From contig CAWHFP010000003.1 of assembly GCA_963828445.1 (NCBI GenBank), positions 310,001 through 374,000 of the forward strand: a stretch of DNA of 64,000 bases, in the 5' to 3' direction. The position numbers were made by a program, and so were the translations under genes. Positions 19,560 through 27,710 of the stretch are shown piece by piece. Each line of letters starts with the position of its first letter. The first letter of the stretch is position 1. The stretch comes from Bog-532 sp963828445. Its GTDB lineage: Bacteria > Actinomycetota > Actinomycetes > Streptosporangiales > Streptosporangiaceae. The notes below the pieces were generated by a model, which had not been told where the DNA came from, did no database searches, and was given only the letters and a program-made list of their open reading frames with translations.

Positions 19560-19965
19560 ATGACCGCCACACCTTCAAGCGTCCGCACTGCCGCCCGGGT
19601 CGTGCTCGGGCTCGCGCTGGCTGGTTTCGGTGTGGCCCACCTGACCGTCGCACGCAAGCCGTTCCGGGCCCAGGTGCCCAAGAAGATGACCAAGAACCTG
19701 CCCGCCAGCGCCGACGACATCGTGCTGGGCTCCGGCATTGTCGAGATCGGGCTCGGTGCGGCGCTGACCGCCCTGCCGAAGGAACGGCGCCGCGTCAGCA
19801 CGGCCACGGCCGCGTACTTCGTCGCCATCTTTCCCCGGCAACGTCGCACAACTGCTCAAGCACCAGGACGCGTTCGGGCTCGACTCCGACCGAAAGCGGA
19901 TCGTGCGGCTGTTCTTCCAGCCGCTGCTCGTGCTCTGGTCGCTGTTCGCCGGTGAGATTCTCTGA
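19560..19965 (+). CDS. DoxX-like small membrane protein (one frameshift as read)
   Basis: A predicted four-helix membrane protein of about 134 residues once corrected. The first helix (RVVLGLALAGFGVAHLTVA) is followed by a conserved-looking loop FRAQVPKKMTKNLPASADD, the helix GSGIVEIGLGAALTAL, and STATAAYFVAIFPGNVAQ. An extra C in the CCCC run at 19833-19836 shifts the frame. Afterwards the reading continues as LKHQDAFGLDSDRKRIVRLF and ends LLVLWSLFAGEIL. The related DoxX group includes quinone- and thiol-linked membrane proteins; its role here is unknown. Start may be the GTG at 19551. Confidence 0.7.
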
Positions 19966-19999
19966 CGCTGCTCATCGCGGAAGGAACGGGAATAGGGCG

Positions 20000-20434
20000 A
20001 TGACGACTCAGGCCGGCGGTGAAGGACGGTCACGGCGCAGCCAGCTGCTGTGGGCGGTCGACCGCTGGGCAGGCCGGCCGCTCACGGCCGTCGGCGTGCT
20101 GGCCGCGACCGCGCTGTGGGTCCTGCTCAGCGTGATCTCCGGCTTTCCGAGCCGCTGGGAGCAGATCTTCCAAACACTGGTCGCGGCGATCACCGTGATC
20201 ATGGTGTTCGTCATCCAGCACACCCAGGCCCGCCATCAAGCCGCCACCCAGCGCAAGCTCGACGAAATCCTCCGGGTGCTGCCCGACGCCGACAACGCCC
20301 TGCTCACCTTGGAACATGCGTCGGACTCCGAGCTACGGGCCACTCGCCGCCAGCACCGCCAGGTCCGGCAGACCGCCCTGGATCAGTCGGCCAGCCGCGG
20401 CGATCAAGAACCCCCAGCAATGACCGTTCGCTAG
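20000..20434 (+). CDS. Low-affinity iron permease family membrane protein
   Basis: A 144-residue protein with two adjacent membrane helices (TAVGVLAATALWVLLSVISG and TLVAAITVIMVFVIQHTQ) followed by a cytosolic helix ARHQAATQRKLDEILRVLP. The VIQHTQNRDxxA-like stretch and ALQLKLDEL-like tail are typical of the bacterial members of this family, whose transport activity is not established. It begins 34 nt after the DoxX-like gene and is likely co-transcribed. Confidence 0.75.
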   Translation: MTTQAGGEGRSRRSQLLWAVDRWAGRPLTAVGVLAATALWVLLSVISGFPSRWEQIFQTLVAAITVIMVFVIQHTQARHQAATQRKLDEILRVLPDADNALLTLEHASDSELRATRRQHRQVRQTALDQSASRGDQEPPAMTVR

Positions 20435-21173
20435 CCGATGGTATGCCGGAGGACCTGAGGCACGGCGCTGGCTAACAACCGGGGCCACTGGCCGACGCCC
20501 GGTTCCGCCCGGCCCCGGAGATCTGCTGCTCCTCTACACGGACGGTGCCTGTGAGGGCCGACCCGATCCGGGCCGCACGGGTCCCCGGCAGCCGATACTC
20601 GACGAAGGTACACACCAGGCCGGTATAACCACTGAACTGATCGTCGTAGCGGAACCAGCCTCAAGATTGAGTCCAGCTCTTTGACCAAGGCGGTAAACCG
20701 GTTCATCTTCAACGTGACCAGCTCATACTGGCCGTTGCCACGACTCCTTTTTTCGCTGGGCATTGCCGTGACTTTCCGGTCTCGCATCATCGGTCGCGAC
20801 CACACTGCTCCCTCACTACCCAGGTGACACCTGAGCGCGGCTGAGGCACGGGCGTATCAATCTCAATTCAATATTCCGCGTCAGCCCGATAACACGGCAG
20901 GCCAGGTCCGGGCTCAGGGCCAGTTCACCGGGCGCCATGAGGAACTTTCAGCACAACGGCAAGTCGCCTCCCGTCACCTTGACCGGCTTGGTCCGATTTA
21001 TCGTTAAACGAAGCGAAGGTCTGTGCGAGCGAAATTCTCAGTACGGACGGGGCTAGCCGCACCCGGCAATATCCCCTTTCAATTTTTCCTTGCGGTTGAT
21101 TCGGCACATTCGTCGACGCTAGGCTGAGATGAAATTGCGTTGCGCAGTTAATGCGTGCCTGGGGGGTGATGGC
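20435..21173. pseudogene. Gene-poor stretch with a PP2C/SpoIIE-type phosphatase relic
   Basis: About 740 bp without an intact gene and with lower GC than its flanks. On the plus strand 20495-20560 encodes GPGDLLLLYTDGACE, the metal-binding GDxLxLYTDG motif of SpoIIE/RsbU-type PP2C phosphatases, and the frame ends near 20687 after ITTELIVVAEPA. The rest of the phosphatase is missing. Such phosphatases act on STAS proteins, two of which flank this point, so an RsbU-like partner may have been lost here. Confidence 0.5.
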
Positions 21174-22167
21174 GTGCGCGAACCTCCTCCCGACCGGGAA
21201 TGGGGGCATTGTTCGGTTCGCCGGCTTGGCCGGCACCTTCTGGCTGGGCTGCCCGAACAGGTGGACCAGTCCAACGCGGAGCAGATCCGCGACGAATTGC
21301 TGGCCCTGATCGATGGCCAGACGCTGGTCCTGGTGGTGGACATGACCGGCACTACCGCGTGTGACCACGCCTGCGGGGATGCGCTGACCAGCGTCTACCA
21401 CCGGGCCATGGCCAATGGTGTCGGCCTCCGGCTCATCGGGGGTGTGGACACCGTGCTGCGGACGCTGGCCATGTGCGGGCTGGACCGGGTGGTTCCCGTG
21501 TACAGGACTCTCGGGGCGGCCCTTTCCGCGACAGAGCCGGCCGATAGCTGCCGAGCCGCCGGCGCGGAGCACGGCGGCGGCAGATCGCAGCTTCCCGGTG
21601 GGCGACGTTGGGGTGGAAATGGCGCTGCTGGACGCCGACGGCGTCATCGTCTGGGTCAACAGCGCCTGGCAGGCGTTCACCGCCGCCAACGGCGGTGATC
21701 CTGCCACCACCGGCCCCGGGGTGTCATATCTGGACGCCTGCGCCGCCGCCGGCGACCTGGTCACCGCCCGGGTCGAGGGGGCGATCCGCCGCGCCCTCAC
21801 CGGTGACCTGCCCGGCTCGTTCACCATCGAGATCCCCTGCCACAGCCCCGGCATGGCCCGTTGGTTCGACATGCTGATCTCCTCGCGCCTGGATCCGGAC
21901 GGGAACAGCAGGGGTGCCACCATCACACTGTCACTAGCCAGAGCGCAGACCAGGGCGCTGCTGGCGGCCAGCCAAACCTGTCCGGGGGAGCCGGGGCGGC
22001 CGCTCATCAGCAGTATGGCTGACCGCCTGGCCGGAGTCAGCGATCTGCTGGAGGTCACCGCCACCCGGGCCGACTCACCGATCGCCGACCAGCTGAAGGT
22101 CGCCATCGGGGAGCTGGCCACCGTCATCCAGGACGCCCGGGCAGCCTGCCCTCAGCACACAGCTTGA
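21174..22167 (+). CDS. STAS-PAS two-domain regulator (one frameshift as read)
   Basis: The N-terminal ~115 residues form a STAS domain (VDQSNAEQIRDELLALIDG, LVLVVDMTGTTACDHACGDA). Here the usual Asp-Ser is replaced by an ACDHA context, so phosphorylation is doubtful. After a frame break between about 21520 and 21600 the sequence continues as a PAS-like domain (VEMALLDADGVIVWVNSAWQ, then PGVSYLDACAAAGD) and a C-terminal helix pair. I choose the GTG at 21174 because GGGGGG precedes it; an ATG at 21129 is also in frame. If the break is real, the PAS part could be a separate gene starting near 21598. Confidence 0.65.
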
Positions 22168-22319
22168 TTCATCCGTCACGCCAGCCGCAGAGCCTGTGTG
22201 GGCTTCGCGCACAGGGGTCAGGGATGGACCGGGCCGCTGGGACTGCGGTCGCGGCCCTTCCCCTGGAGGCGGACAGGGCCGAAACTGAAGGCTGGCGAGC
22301 CGAGGGCAGGAGAATCGAC

Positions 22320-22562
22320 ATGACGGCTTCGGCCGGAGACGACACACTGAGCTTCGCGCGGGACGTCAAGCCCCTGTTCCGGGAGAAGGACCGCGACTCC
22401 ATGCGGTCCGCCTTCGATCTCTTCGACTACACCGACGTCTCCCAGCACGCCGACGCCATCGTCGGCGCCCTGCGCAGCGGAAAGATGCCCTGCGATGGGG
22501 CGTGGCCCGCTTCCCGCAGCGAGACCGTTCAACACTGGATCGACCAGGGCAAGCCCGCTTAG
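22320..22562 (+). CDS. Small conserved protein
   Basis: An 80-residue cytosolic protein with the pattern FARDVKPLFREKDRDSM, FDLFDYTDVSQHADAI and MPCDGAWPASRSETV, ending in a W-x-D-x-G-K-P tail. I recognise this as a widespread actinobacterial family of unknown function that also occurs at the ends of larger redox-linked proteins. One Cys is conserved in the MPCDG motif. A good AGGAG ribosome site lies 7 nt upstream of the ATG. Confidence 0.7.
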   Translation: MTASAGDDTLSFARDVKPLFREKDRDSMRSAFDLFDYTDVSQHADAIVGALRSGKMPCDGAWPASRSETVQHWIDQGKPA

Positions 22563-22650
22563 GTCCCGGCCGCCTTACCAGCCCTCATAACCTCACGATC
22601 ACCAAGACCGTGTGATGTCCGCTCACCAGATTTGACGCCAGTCTGGGCGC

Positions 22651-22917
22651 ATGGACGATGAGTTGGTCCGGGTGTGCGCAGCGGCGGCCCGAGTCGCCTG
22701 CCGGCGGATGAGCCCGCAGTGCCTGAGGGCCCTGCGCGAAAGCATCGAGCAGGCATGCGACATGCCGGAATACTTCGGCTGGGACCGGAAAGCCACCGCG
22801 CACGCGGAGATCGTCAACCTGCTGGCCGACGCGTCCGGAGACCCCGTTCTGACGCTGCTGCTCAGGGACGTTCCAGGCCAGCTGCACGACCTGATGATGG
22901 CGGCGGGGCCCGCAGCC
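22651..22917 (+). pseudogene. FCD-domain remnant of a GntR-type regulator
   Basis: Codes for an FCD-like effector domain (RRMSPQCLRALRESIEQA, GWDRKATAHAEIVNLLADAS, HDLMMAAGP) but lacks the N-terminal winged helix of GntR/FadR regulators. The frame stays open to 23244, yet beyond about 22917 it runs antisense over other relics. It is probably a remnant, although an ATG starts it and a small ligand-binding protein cannot be excluded. Confidence 0.5.
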
Positions 22918-22927
22918 AGCGGTATTA

Positions 22928-23085
22928 CCGCAGGTTCCCGCCGTCGGCTGCTGACGCTGCGCGATCTCCTCCTCTTGTGGCGTCAGGTCGGTACGGGTGT
23001 CGTCGCTGCGCTTGCGCACCGTCTCGCCAGTCGCCTGGAGCTCTCGCCGGGTGCGGTCGGCGAACGCCTCGGCGGCCGTATCCCC
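22928..23085 (-). pseudogene. LuxR-family regulator remnant
   Basis: Minus-strand codons read AEAFADRTRRELQATGETVR, then KRSDDTRTDLTPQEEEIAQ and, after a frame change, SAADGGN. This matches the linker and first helix of the C-terminal HTH in large LuxR (LAL-type) regulators, where DxLTPQExQIAxLAADGxTNxEI is usual. Everything before and after is missing. It is convergent with the FCD remnant. Confidence 0.6.
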
Positions 23086-23228
23086 CGGATACCAGGGTGG
23101 TACGAGACCCTTCATGGAACCGCTCAGCCGGTTCATGCTCCGGGCGGCCGTGGCCGCCTGGGTGGCAGTGGCGGCGCCTTCGTCGTCCGGCCGTTCGACG
23201 CAGCCCGCCGCCGAGTCCGGATGGCGCC

Positions 23229-23812
23229 TCACCCGGCGGGGTGAGCGGGAGACCAGGAGGGGTCGCGGCCGATGAAGCCGAGCAGCCGGGCCTGGGGGCC
23301 GGCGTCCCCCGGCACCTCGACCCTGGGCCCGTACTGGCCGGAGGACGCATGGCCTCCTCGAACTGCTCCATGCCGGCCACCAGCTGGGCGCAGTGGCCGG
23401 CGTCCAGCCGGTCGTCCTGGCCGGTGGCCCGGGCCAGGTCCCAGGTGTGCATGAACACGTCGGTGGTGTAGAACTGGTCGACCGCGCGGTCCAGCGGCAG
23501 CTCGCCGATGTGGGGGTTGGCCAGCACCCGGTCCGCGGTGGCCGGGTCGTCCAGCAGGGCCTGCACCGCGTCGCAGTGGACCCGCCAGGCCGAGACCGGA
23601 TCCTCGTCCACCGACGGGCCGCCGGGCAGCTGGATCCCGGCGCCGCCGGAGAGGAACGGGGGGAACCATTCGGTCAGGTGCCGGACCACGTCGCGCGCGG
23701 CCCAGCCGGAGACCGGGGACGGGGCGTCCCAGTCGCGGGTCCCGGCGACCCGTTCGGTGAACAGCCCGCCGATCTGCCGGTGCCGCTCCGCGGGGTCCTC
23801 AGACAGTGCCAT
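23229..23812 (-). CDS. TIGR03086-type metal-binding (DinB/maleylpyruvate-isomerase-like) protein, one frameshift as read
   Basis: A four-helix-bundle protein of about 194 residues. Typical features: VSGWAARDVVRHLTEW, with the first metal-ligand His; DQFYTTDVFMHTWDLARATG, with the second; and the C-terminal QARLLGFIGRDPSW. The frame breaks near 23347 (one base missing), between EEAMR and SSGQYGPRVEVPGDAG. It overlaps the preceding SRPBCC gene by 14 nt and belongs to an arsR-SRPBCC-DinB operon. Such trios are common in actinobacteria; substrates are unknown. Confidence 0.8.
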
Positions 23813-24281
23813 CGTCGACCATCCTCTGTAGTTTCGCGTAACCGTCGTTGACGCCGGTCTCCATGTCGCTGGCCAGCCAGGCGTCCCGGCCCTCGAAGCT
23901 GTCGACCAGGGACTGCGAGCGCAGCCGGGAGCGGCCGCCGCCCAGGTCCTCGAACCACACGGTCTCCAGGGCGACGCCGTCGGGCTCGCCCTCGTAGGTG
24001 AAGGTCTGCACGATGCGGTCCGGGCGTACGTCGTGGAAGCAGCCGTGGAACGCGTACTCGGCGCCGCTCAGCCGGGCGGTGTAGCGCCAGCTGCCGCCGG
24101 TGCGCGCGTCCCAGTGCCCGATCCGGGTGTCGGCCGCGTTCGGGCCGATCCACCGGGCGAACAGCGCCGGGTCGGTGTGGGCGCGGAACAGTTGCCCGGG
24201 GGTGGCCGCGAACTCGCGGGTGATCCGGATGATCGGCAGCTTCGGGTCAGCCTCGATGGCCGTCTGGGTGACCGTTGACAT
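23799..24281 (-). CDS. SRPBCC (AHSA1-like) domain protein
   Basis: A 160-residue protein with the AHSA1/START-like fold: ITREFAATPGQLFRAHTDPA, LFARWIGP and the central YAFHGCFHDVRPDRIVQTF are the usual markers. These proteins bind hydrophobic ligands; no activity can be named. It overlaps the ArsR gene upstream by 35 nt and the TIGR03086 gene downstream by 14 nt, indicating translational coupling. Confidence 0.88.
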   Translation of the reverse strand: MSTVTQTAIEADPKLPIIRITREFAATPGQLFRAHTDPALFARWIGPNAADTRIGHWDARTGGSWRYTARLSGAEYAFHGCFHDVRPDRIVQTFTYEGEPDGVALETVWFEDLGGGRSRLRSQSLVDSFEGRDAWLASDMETGVNDGYAKLQRMVDDGTV

Positions 24282-24630
24282 CGTCGGCGCCCCCCTCCTC
24301 GTCGGTGTGGCTCATGGTCGCCAAGAGGGTGTCCAGGCGGCGGTACCGCTGCTCGGCGCGCTGCCGGTACCGCTCGATCCAGGTTTCCATCTGGGTCAGG
24401 ACCTCGGTCTCCAGTCGCACCGGCCGGGGCTGCGGCCCCGCCGGCCGGCTCACCAGCCCGGCGTCCTCCAGGACGCGCAGGTGTTTGTAGACCGCCTGCA
24501 GGGTCATCCGGTACGGCTGGGCCAGCTGGCCCGCGGTCGCGTCGCCCTCGGCGAGCCTGGCCACGATGTCGCGGCGGGTCGGATCGGCGAGGGCGGAGAA
24601 GACCCGGGTCAGCGTGTCGGCGGCCATCAT
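24247..24630 (-). CDS. ArsR-family transcriptional regulator
   Basis: A 127-residue winged-helix repressor: RVFSALADPTRRDIVARLAE, MTLQAVYKHLRVLEDAGLV as recognition helix, and a C-terminal helix with many Arg and Tyr. I see no CxC metal site, so it probably does not sense arsenic-type metals. Tandem ATGs at 24630 and 24627 follow an AAGGGGG ribosome site. The palindromes just upstream are likely its operators. Confidence 0.88.
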   Translation of the reverse strand: MMAADTLTRVFSALADPTRRDIVARLAEGDATAGQLAQPYRMTLQAVYKHLRVLEDAGLVSRPAGPQPRPVRLETEVLTQMETWIERYRQRAEQRYRRLDTLLATMSHTDEEGGADDVNGHPDGHRG

Positions 24631-24636
24631 CCCCCT

Positions 24637-24699
24637 TTTCAACCTCTTGGTTGAAATTGACTCTAGGGCTGGACTCACACCCTGTCAACCAACCGGTTG
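24637..24699. promoter_or_regulatory. Two palindromes upstream of the ArsR operon
   Basis: A perfect 8-bp inverted repeat TTTCAACC-TCTT-GGTTGAAA (24637-24656) starts 6 bp before the regulator's ATG, and CAACCGGTTG (24690-24699) lies 34 bp further up. Both share the half-site CAACC/GGTTG, consistent with two binding sites for the same repressor. Confidence 0.65.
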
Positions 24700-24742
24700 A
24701 AAGTCGTGGCCAATCGGCTTTACTGCCCGCTCCGGATGGTCT

Positions 24743-24905
24743 TCATGCCGCGGTCATGCCGCCGTCCAGGTAGATGGTCTGGCCGGTGAGATAGCCAGCC
24801 TGCGGTGAGCTGATGTAGGCGATGGCGGCGGCGATTGACGTTCGCAAGGCCGCCGGGGTGAGCGGGTCGCAGATGACCCACTACTTCCACGACCGGCACA
24901 GCCTC
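24743..24905. pseudogene. Back-to-back relics of an SDR and a TetR regulator
   Basis: On the minus strand 24823-24743 encodes AIAYISSPQAGYLTGQTIYL and DGGMTAA-stop, the C-terminal end of a short-chain dehydrogenase/reductase. On the plus strand, starting at about 24828, IDVRKAAGVSGSQMTHYFHD and RHSLIQ follow; this is the recognition helix region of a TetR regulator. Neither has its remaining domains, so this junction is a scar of past rearrangement. Confidence 0.6.
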
Positions 24906-24942
24906 ATCCAGGACGGCACGGGCCGCAGGGCCCGGACCGCGG

Positions 24943-25431
24943 TCAGGCGGCGGGTCCGTCGGGGTAGGCGAACCGGGTCAGCAGGTCCAGCAGCTGGTCG
25001 GCTTCCCCGGGCTGGAGGTGCTCGGTCAGCCGACCGACGATCTGCCGGGCGGGCTGGTGGGCGGCGTCGAAGACTTCCAGGCCGCGCGGGGTCATCTCGA
25101 TCGCGTGGACCCGGCGGTCCCCGGGTACGGGGCGCCGGGTCACCAGCCCCTTGCGCTCCAGGTCGTCGACGACCCGGACCATGGAGGCCTTGTCGCTTCC
25201 GGTCGCGGCGACCAGGGCGCTCTGGCTGAGCGGGCCGCGGGCGCTCAGCGCGATCAGGACCGCGAAGTGCCGCAGTTCCAGGCCGTGTGGCCGGATGGCT
25301 TCGACCAGCGCGGTCGCGGCCCGGTCGTGGGCCCGGCGCAGCAGCAGGCCCAGGGCGAACGGTGAGGCGTCGCCGGGCAGGTCGCTGGCGCGCGCGACCG
25401 GAGGGCTGGCCGGGGCTGTCTTGCGTGGCAT
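24943..25431 (-). CDS. MarR-family transcriptional regulator
   Basis: A 162-residue winged-helix protein. LELRHFAVLIALSARGPLSQ leads into the recognition helix (SALVAATGSDKASMVRVVDD) and the wing (TRRPVPGDRRVHAIEMT). Upstream it has a short AT-rich region with TTACCTGAAAC, a near copy of which occurs upstream of the FAD monooxygenase 0.9 kb away, so it may control both. Confidence 0.88.
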   Translation of the reverse strand: MPRKTAPASPPVARASDLPGDASPFALGLLLRRAHDRAATALVEAIRPHGLELRHFAVLIALSARGPLSQSALVAATGSDKASMVRVVDDLERKGLVTRRPVPGDRRVHAIEMTPRGLEVFDAAHQPARQIVGRLTEHLQPGEADQLLDLLTRFAYPDGPAA

Positions 25432-25618
25432 GACGGGATCGTATCCTCCATAACTGATTCACGAAAAACTGTCTTACCTGAAACGATTGGCGGCCTGCTG
25501 ATCCTGGCCCGAGGGCCGCGAGGGCATGGTCGGGATGGCCTGGGGGTGCCGGTGGGCGGACGGGATCGGGTGGGGGCGGAGAGCCGGACGGGGCAGCAGG
25601 GGTGGCGCGGACATGGCG

Positions 25619-26308
25619 TCAGGCGGCCCGGTGACCGGCCCGGCGGGCGGTGGGGGGCGTGGTCCGGCGGGCGAAGACGATGGTTACCGCCACGATCACG
25701 GCGAACACCGGCCCGGTCGCGGCGTGGGCCGCGGCCAGCACGGCAGGCTGGTTGGCCAGGTAGAAGACCGCCTGCACGGCCGCGTTGACCACGTTGACCG
25801 CCGCGCACACCAACGTCGAGACCACGTAGACCCGGCGCAGCCGGGGCACCTGACGCCAGCCGGCCGGACCGCCGGACACCCGGTTGAGGAGCACCCCGGT
25901 CAGCGGGCGCCCGGCCAGTACCGAGGCCACGCAGATCGCGATCACGGCGAACGGCACCAGCGCGGGCAGCAGGAAGAAGCCCCGCTCCTGACCGGTGATC
26001 GCGGCCACCGCCGCGCAGGCACCCACGACGGCCAGGCCCGCCAGCGACTGCCACAGGCCCTGGTGACGAGCCAGCCGCCAGCCGAGCCCAGCCAGCGCGG
26101 CCACGCCGGCCGCGGCCAGCGCGGGATACAGCGAACTGATCGCGTCCGCGGCCACAAAGACGATCCCGGGGGCGGCCGTCACGACCATGCCGGACACCCG
26201 GCCCGGCTTGGTCAGCGTGGCCAGCGCGGCCCGCCCCGGGCTCAGGGCGGCATCAGCCGCATCGGCCTCGGGCGAGCGCGGAACGACAGAGGTCTGTGCC
26301 TTGTCCAT
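25619..26308 (-). CDS. DUF3159-family membrane protein
   Basis: A 229-residue polytopic membrane protein with about six hydrophobic segments (for example GIVFVAADAISSLYPALAAA, LLPALVPFAVIAICVASVLA and VYVVSTLVCAAVNVVNAAVQ). The order of helices and the GVLLNRVSG-PAGWR loop fit DUF3159, an actinobacterial family of unknown function. Divergent from the FAD monooxygenase, sharing an AT-rich 113-bp promoter region. Confidence 0.8.
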   Translation of the reverse strand: MDKAQTSVVPRSPEADAADAALSPGRAALATLTKPGRVSGMVVTAAPGIVFVAADAISSLYPALAAAGVAALAGLGWRLARHQGLWQSLAGLAVVGACAAVAAITGQERGFFLLPALVPFAVIAICVASVLAGRPLTGVLLNRVSGGPAGWRQVPRLRRVYVVSTLVCAAVNVVNAAVQAVFYLANQPAVLAAAHAATGPVFAVIVAVTIVFARRTTPPTARRAGHRAA

Positions 26309-26338
26309 GGCTCAGATAGTGCCATATGAAACCATCTC

Positions 26339-26399
26339 ATACAAATCTGTATCTAATGATTTAGTTTTACCTGATACTGTCTCGATCGAAACTAAAGTT
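26339..26399. promoter_or_regulatory. Shared divergent promoter/operator region
   Basis: An AT-rich island in a GC-rich genome. It contains the inverted repeat ATACA-AATC-TGTAT (26339-26352), a wider pair TTTAGTTT and AAACTAAA about 20 bp apart, and TTTACCTGATACTGTC, which resembles the sequence upstream of the nearby MarR gene. It probably holds both promoters and a regulator site. Confidence 0.45.
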
Positions 26400-26421
26400 C
26401 ATGGGCACGGAGGAAAATCAG

Positions 26422-27696
26422 ATGAAGGTGGTCATCGCCGGCGCGGGCCTGGGCGGCCTGTGCCTGGCCCACGGACTCCGTCAGGCCGGCCTGGACGTGC
26501 AGGTACTGGAACGCCGGCCGTCCCCGGCCGACCAGCCCGCCAGCTACGGAATCCACCTCAACCCCCACGGCCTGCGGTCGCTGCGCGCCTGCCTGCCCAC
26601 GGCGAACTGGGATCAGCTCCTCGCGGCGTCCGTGCCCGCCCTGGATGTGGTGCGATTCCGCGACCAGCAGCTCCGGACCCTGGCCGTGATCAACCACGAG
26701 GACCCGGCCGCCGACCCGGCTCTGCACCGGCGGGCGGTCAGCCGGTCCGCGCTGCGCGACGCCCTGCTGCTCGGCCTGAACACCACCACCGGCCGCGCGG
26801 CCGATGTGGTGCAGTGGGGCCGCGCCGTCACCGGATGGGACCACGAGCCGAACGGGGGTCTCGTCGTGCGGTGCCAAGACGGCACCGAACAGCCCGCGGG
26901 CCTGCTGGTCGGCGCCGACGGCAGCAACTCGCAGATCCGGGCTCAGCGGCTGCCCGGCCTGAACCGGCAGGAACTCGGCATCCTGAACATCGCCGGCCGG
27001 GTCCCGCTCACCGCTGACCTGTCCGCCCAGTTGCCCGCCACCTTGACCGACGGGTCGGTCAACAATGTCGTCCCGGCCGGGCCGGGCTGGATGTTCGCCG
27101 CTACCTGGCGCATCGACACGGCCGCCGCCCCGGCGGGCCCGGCGCCGGACCCAGCCGCCTTCTTCCTGGTCTGGGCCTGGGCCGCGGCCCGCGAGTCCTA
27201 CCCCGCCGATGTGGACCACCGCAGCCCGGCCCAGCTGGGTGACCTGGTCGCCGACCGGGTCGCCCGCTGGTCCCCGGCCCTCCGCCACCTCGTCGCCGTC
27301 ACCGACCCGGCCACCATCGCCCCGGTCTCGCTGCGCACCATGCCCCAGCTGAACCCCTGGACCCCGTCCGATGTCACCCTGCTCGGCGACGCCATCCACA
27401 ACATGACCCCCATGGCCGGCATCGGGGCCAACACCGCCCTGCGCGACGCCGACCAGCTCCGGCAGGCCCTGCTCGCCCCCGGCCCGGACAGTCTCGTTGC
27501 CCGCGTCGGCGCCTACGAAGACCAGATGCGCGGCTACGCCAACCAGGCCCTGGCCCTGTCCACCCGCAACGCCCGCAACGCCGCCTCCCCCAGCCGCCTG
27601 CCCCGGATCGCCTTCCGCTCCGCACTGCGCATCGCCGAAGCCGTCCCCCCGGCCAAACGGCGCATGTTCGGCGCTCCGGCCCAGGCCACCCGGTAG
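26422..27696 (+). CDS. FAD-dependent monooxygenase (aromatic hydroxylase type)
   Basis: A 424-residue class A flavin monooxygenase. The FAD dinucleotide motif is VVIAGAGLGGLCLAHGLRQA, the DG motif is LLVGADGSNSQIR and the second FAD motif is DVTLLGDAIHNMTPMAGIGA. The substrate is unknown. I start at 26422 because GGAGG lies 8 nt upstream; the ATG at 26401 would place the ribosome site inside the gene. Divergent from DUF3159 and near a MarR regulator, a typical setting for drug- or phenol-modifying oxygenases. Confidence 0.88.
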   Translation: MKVVIAGAGLGGLCLAHGLRQAGLDVQVLERRPSPADQPASYGIHLNPHGLRSLRACLPTANWDQLLAASVPALDVVRFRDQQLRTLAVINHEDPAADPALHRRAVSRSALRDALLLGLNTTTGRAADVVQWGRAVTGWDHEPNGGLVVRCQDGTEQPAGLLVGADGSNSQIRAQRLPGLNRQELGILNIAGRVPLTADLSAQLPATLTDGSVNNVVPAGPGWMFAATWRIDTAAAPAGPAPDPAAFFLVWAWAAARESYPADVDHRSPAQLGDLVADRVARWSPALRHLVAVTDPATIAPVSLRTMPQLNPWTPSDVTLLGDAIHNMTPMAGIGANTALRDADQLRQALLAPGPDSLVARVGAYEDQMRGYANQALALSTRNARNAASPSRLPRIAFRSALRIAEAVPPAKRRMFGAPAQATR

Positions 27697-27710
27697 GTTC
27701 GGGCCTCCGG

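Noticed and set aside
20431..20805. 124-codon minus-strand frame (MPSEKRSRGNGQYELV...)
   Set aside because: No ribosome site, poor codon bias after the first 40 codons, and overlap with the phosphatase relic.
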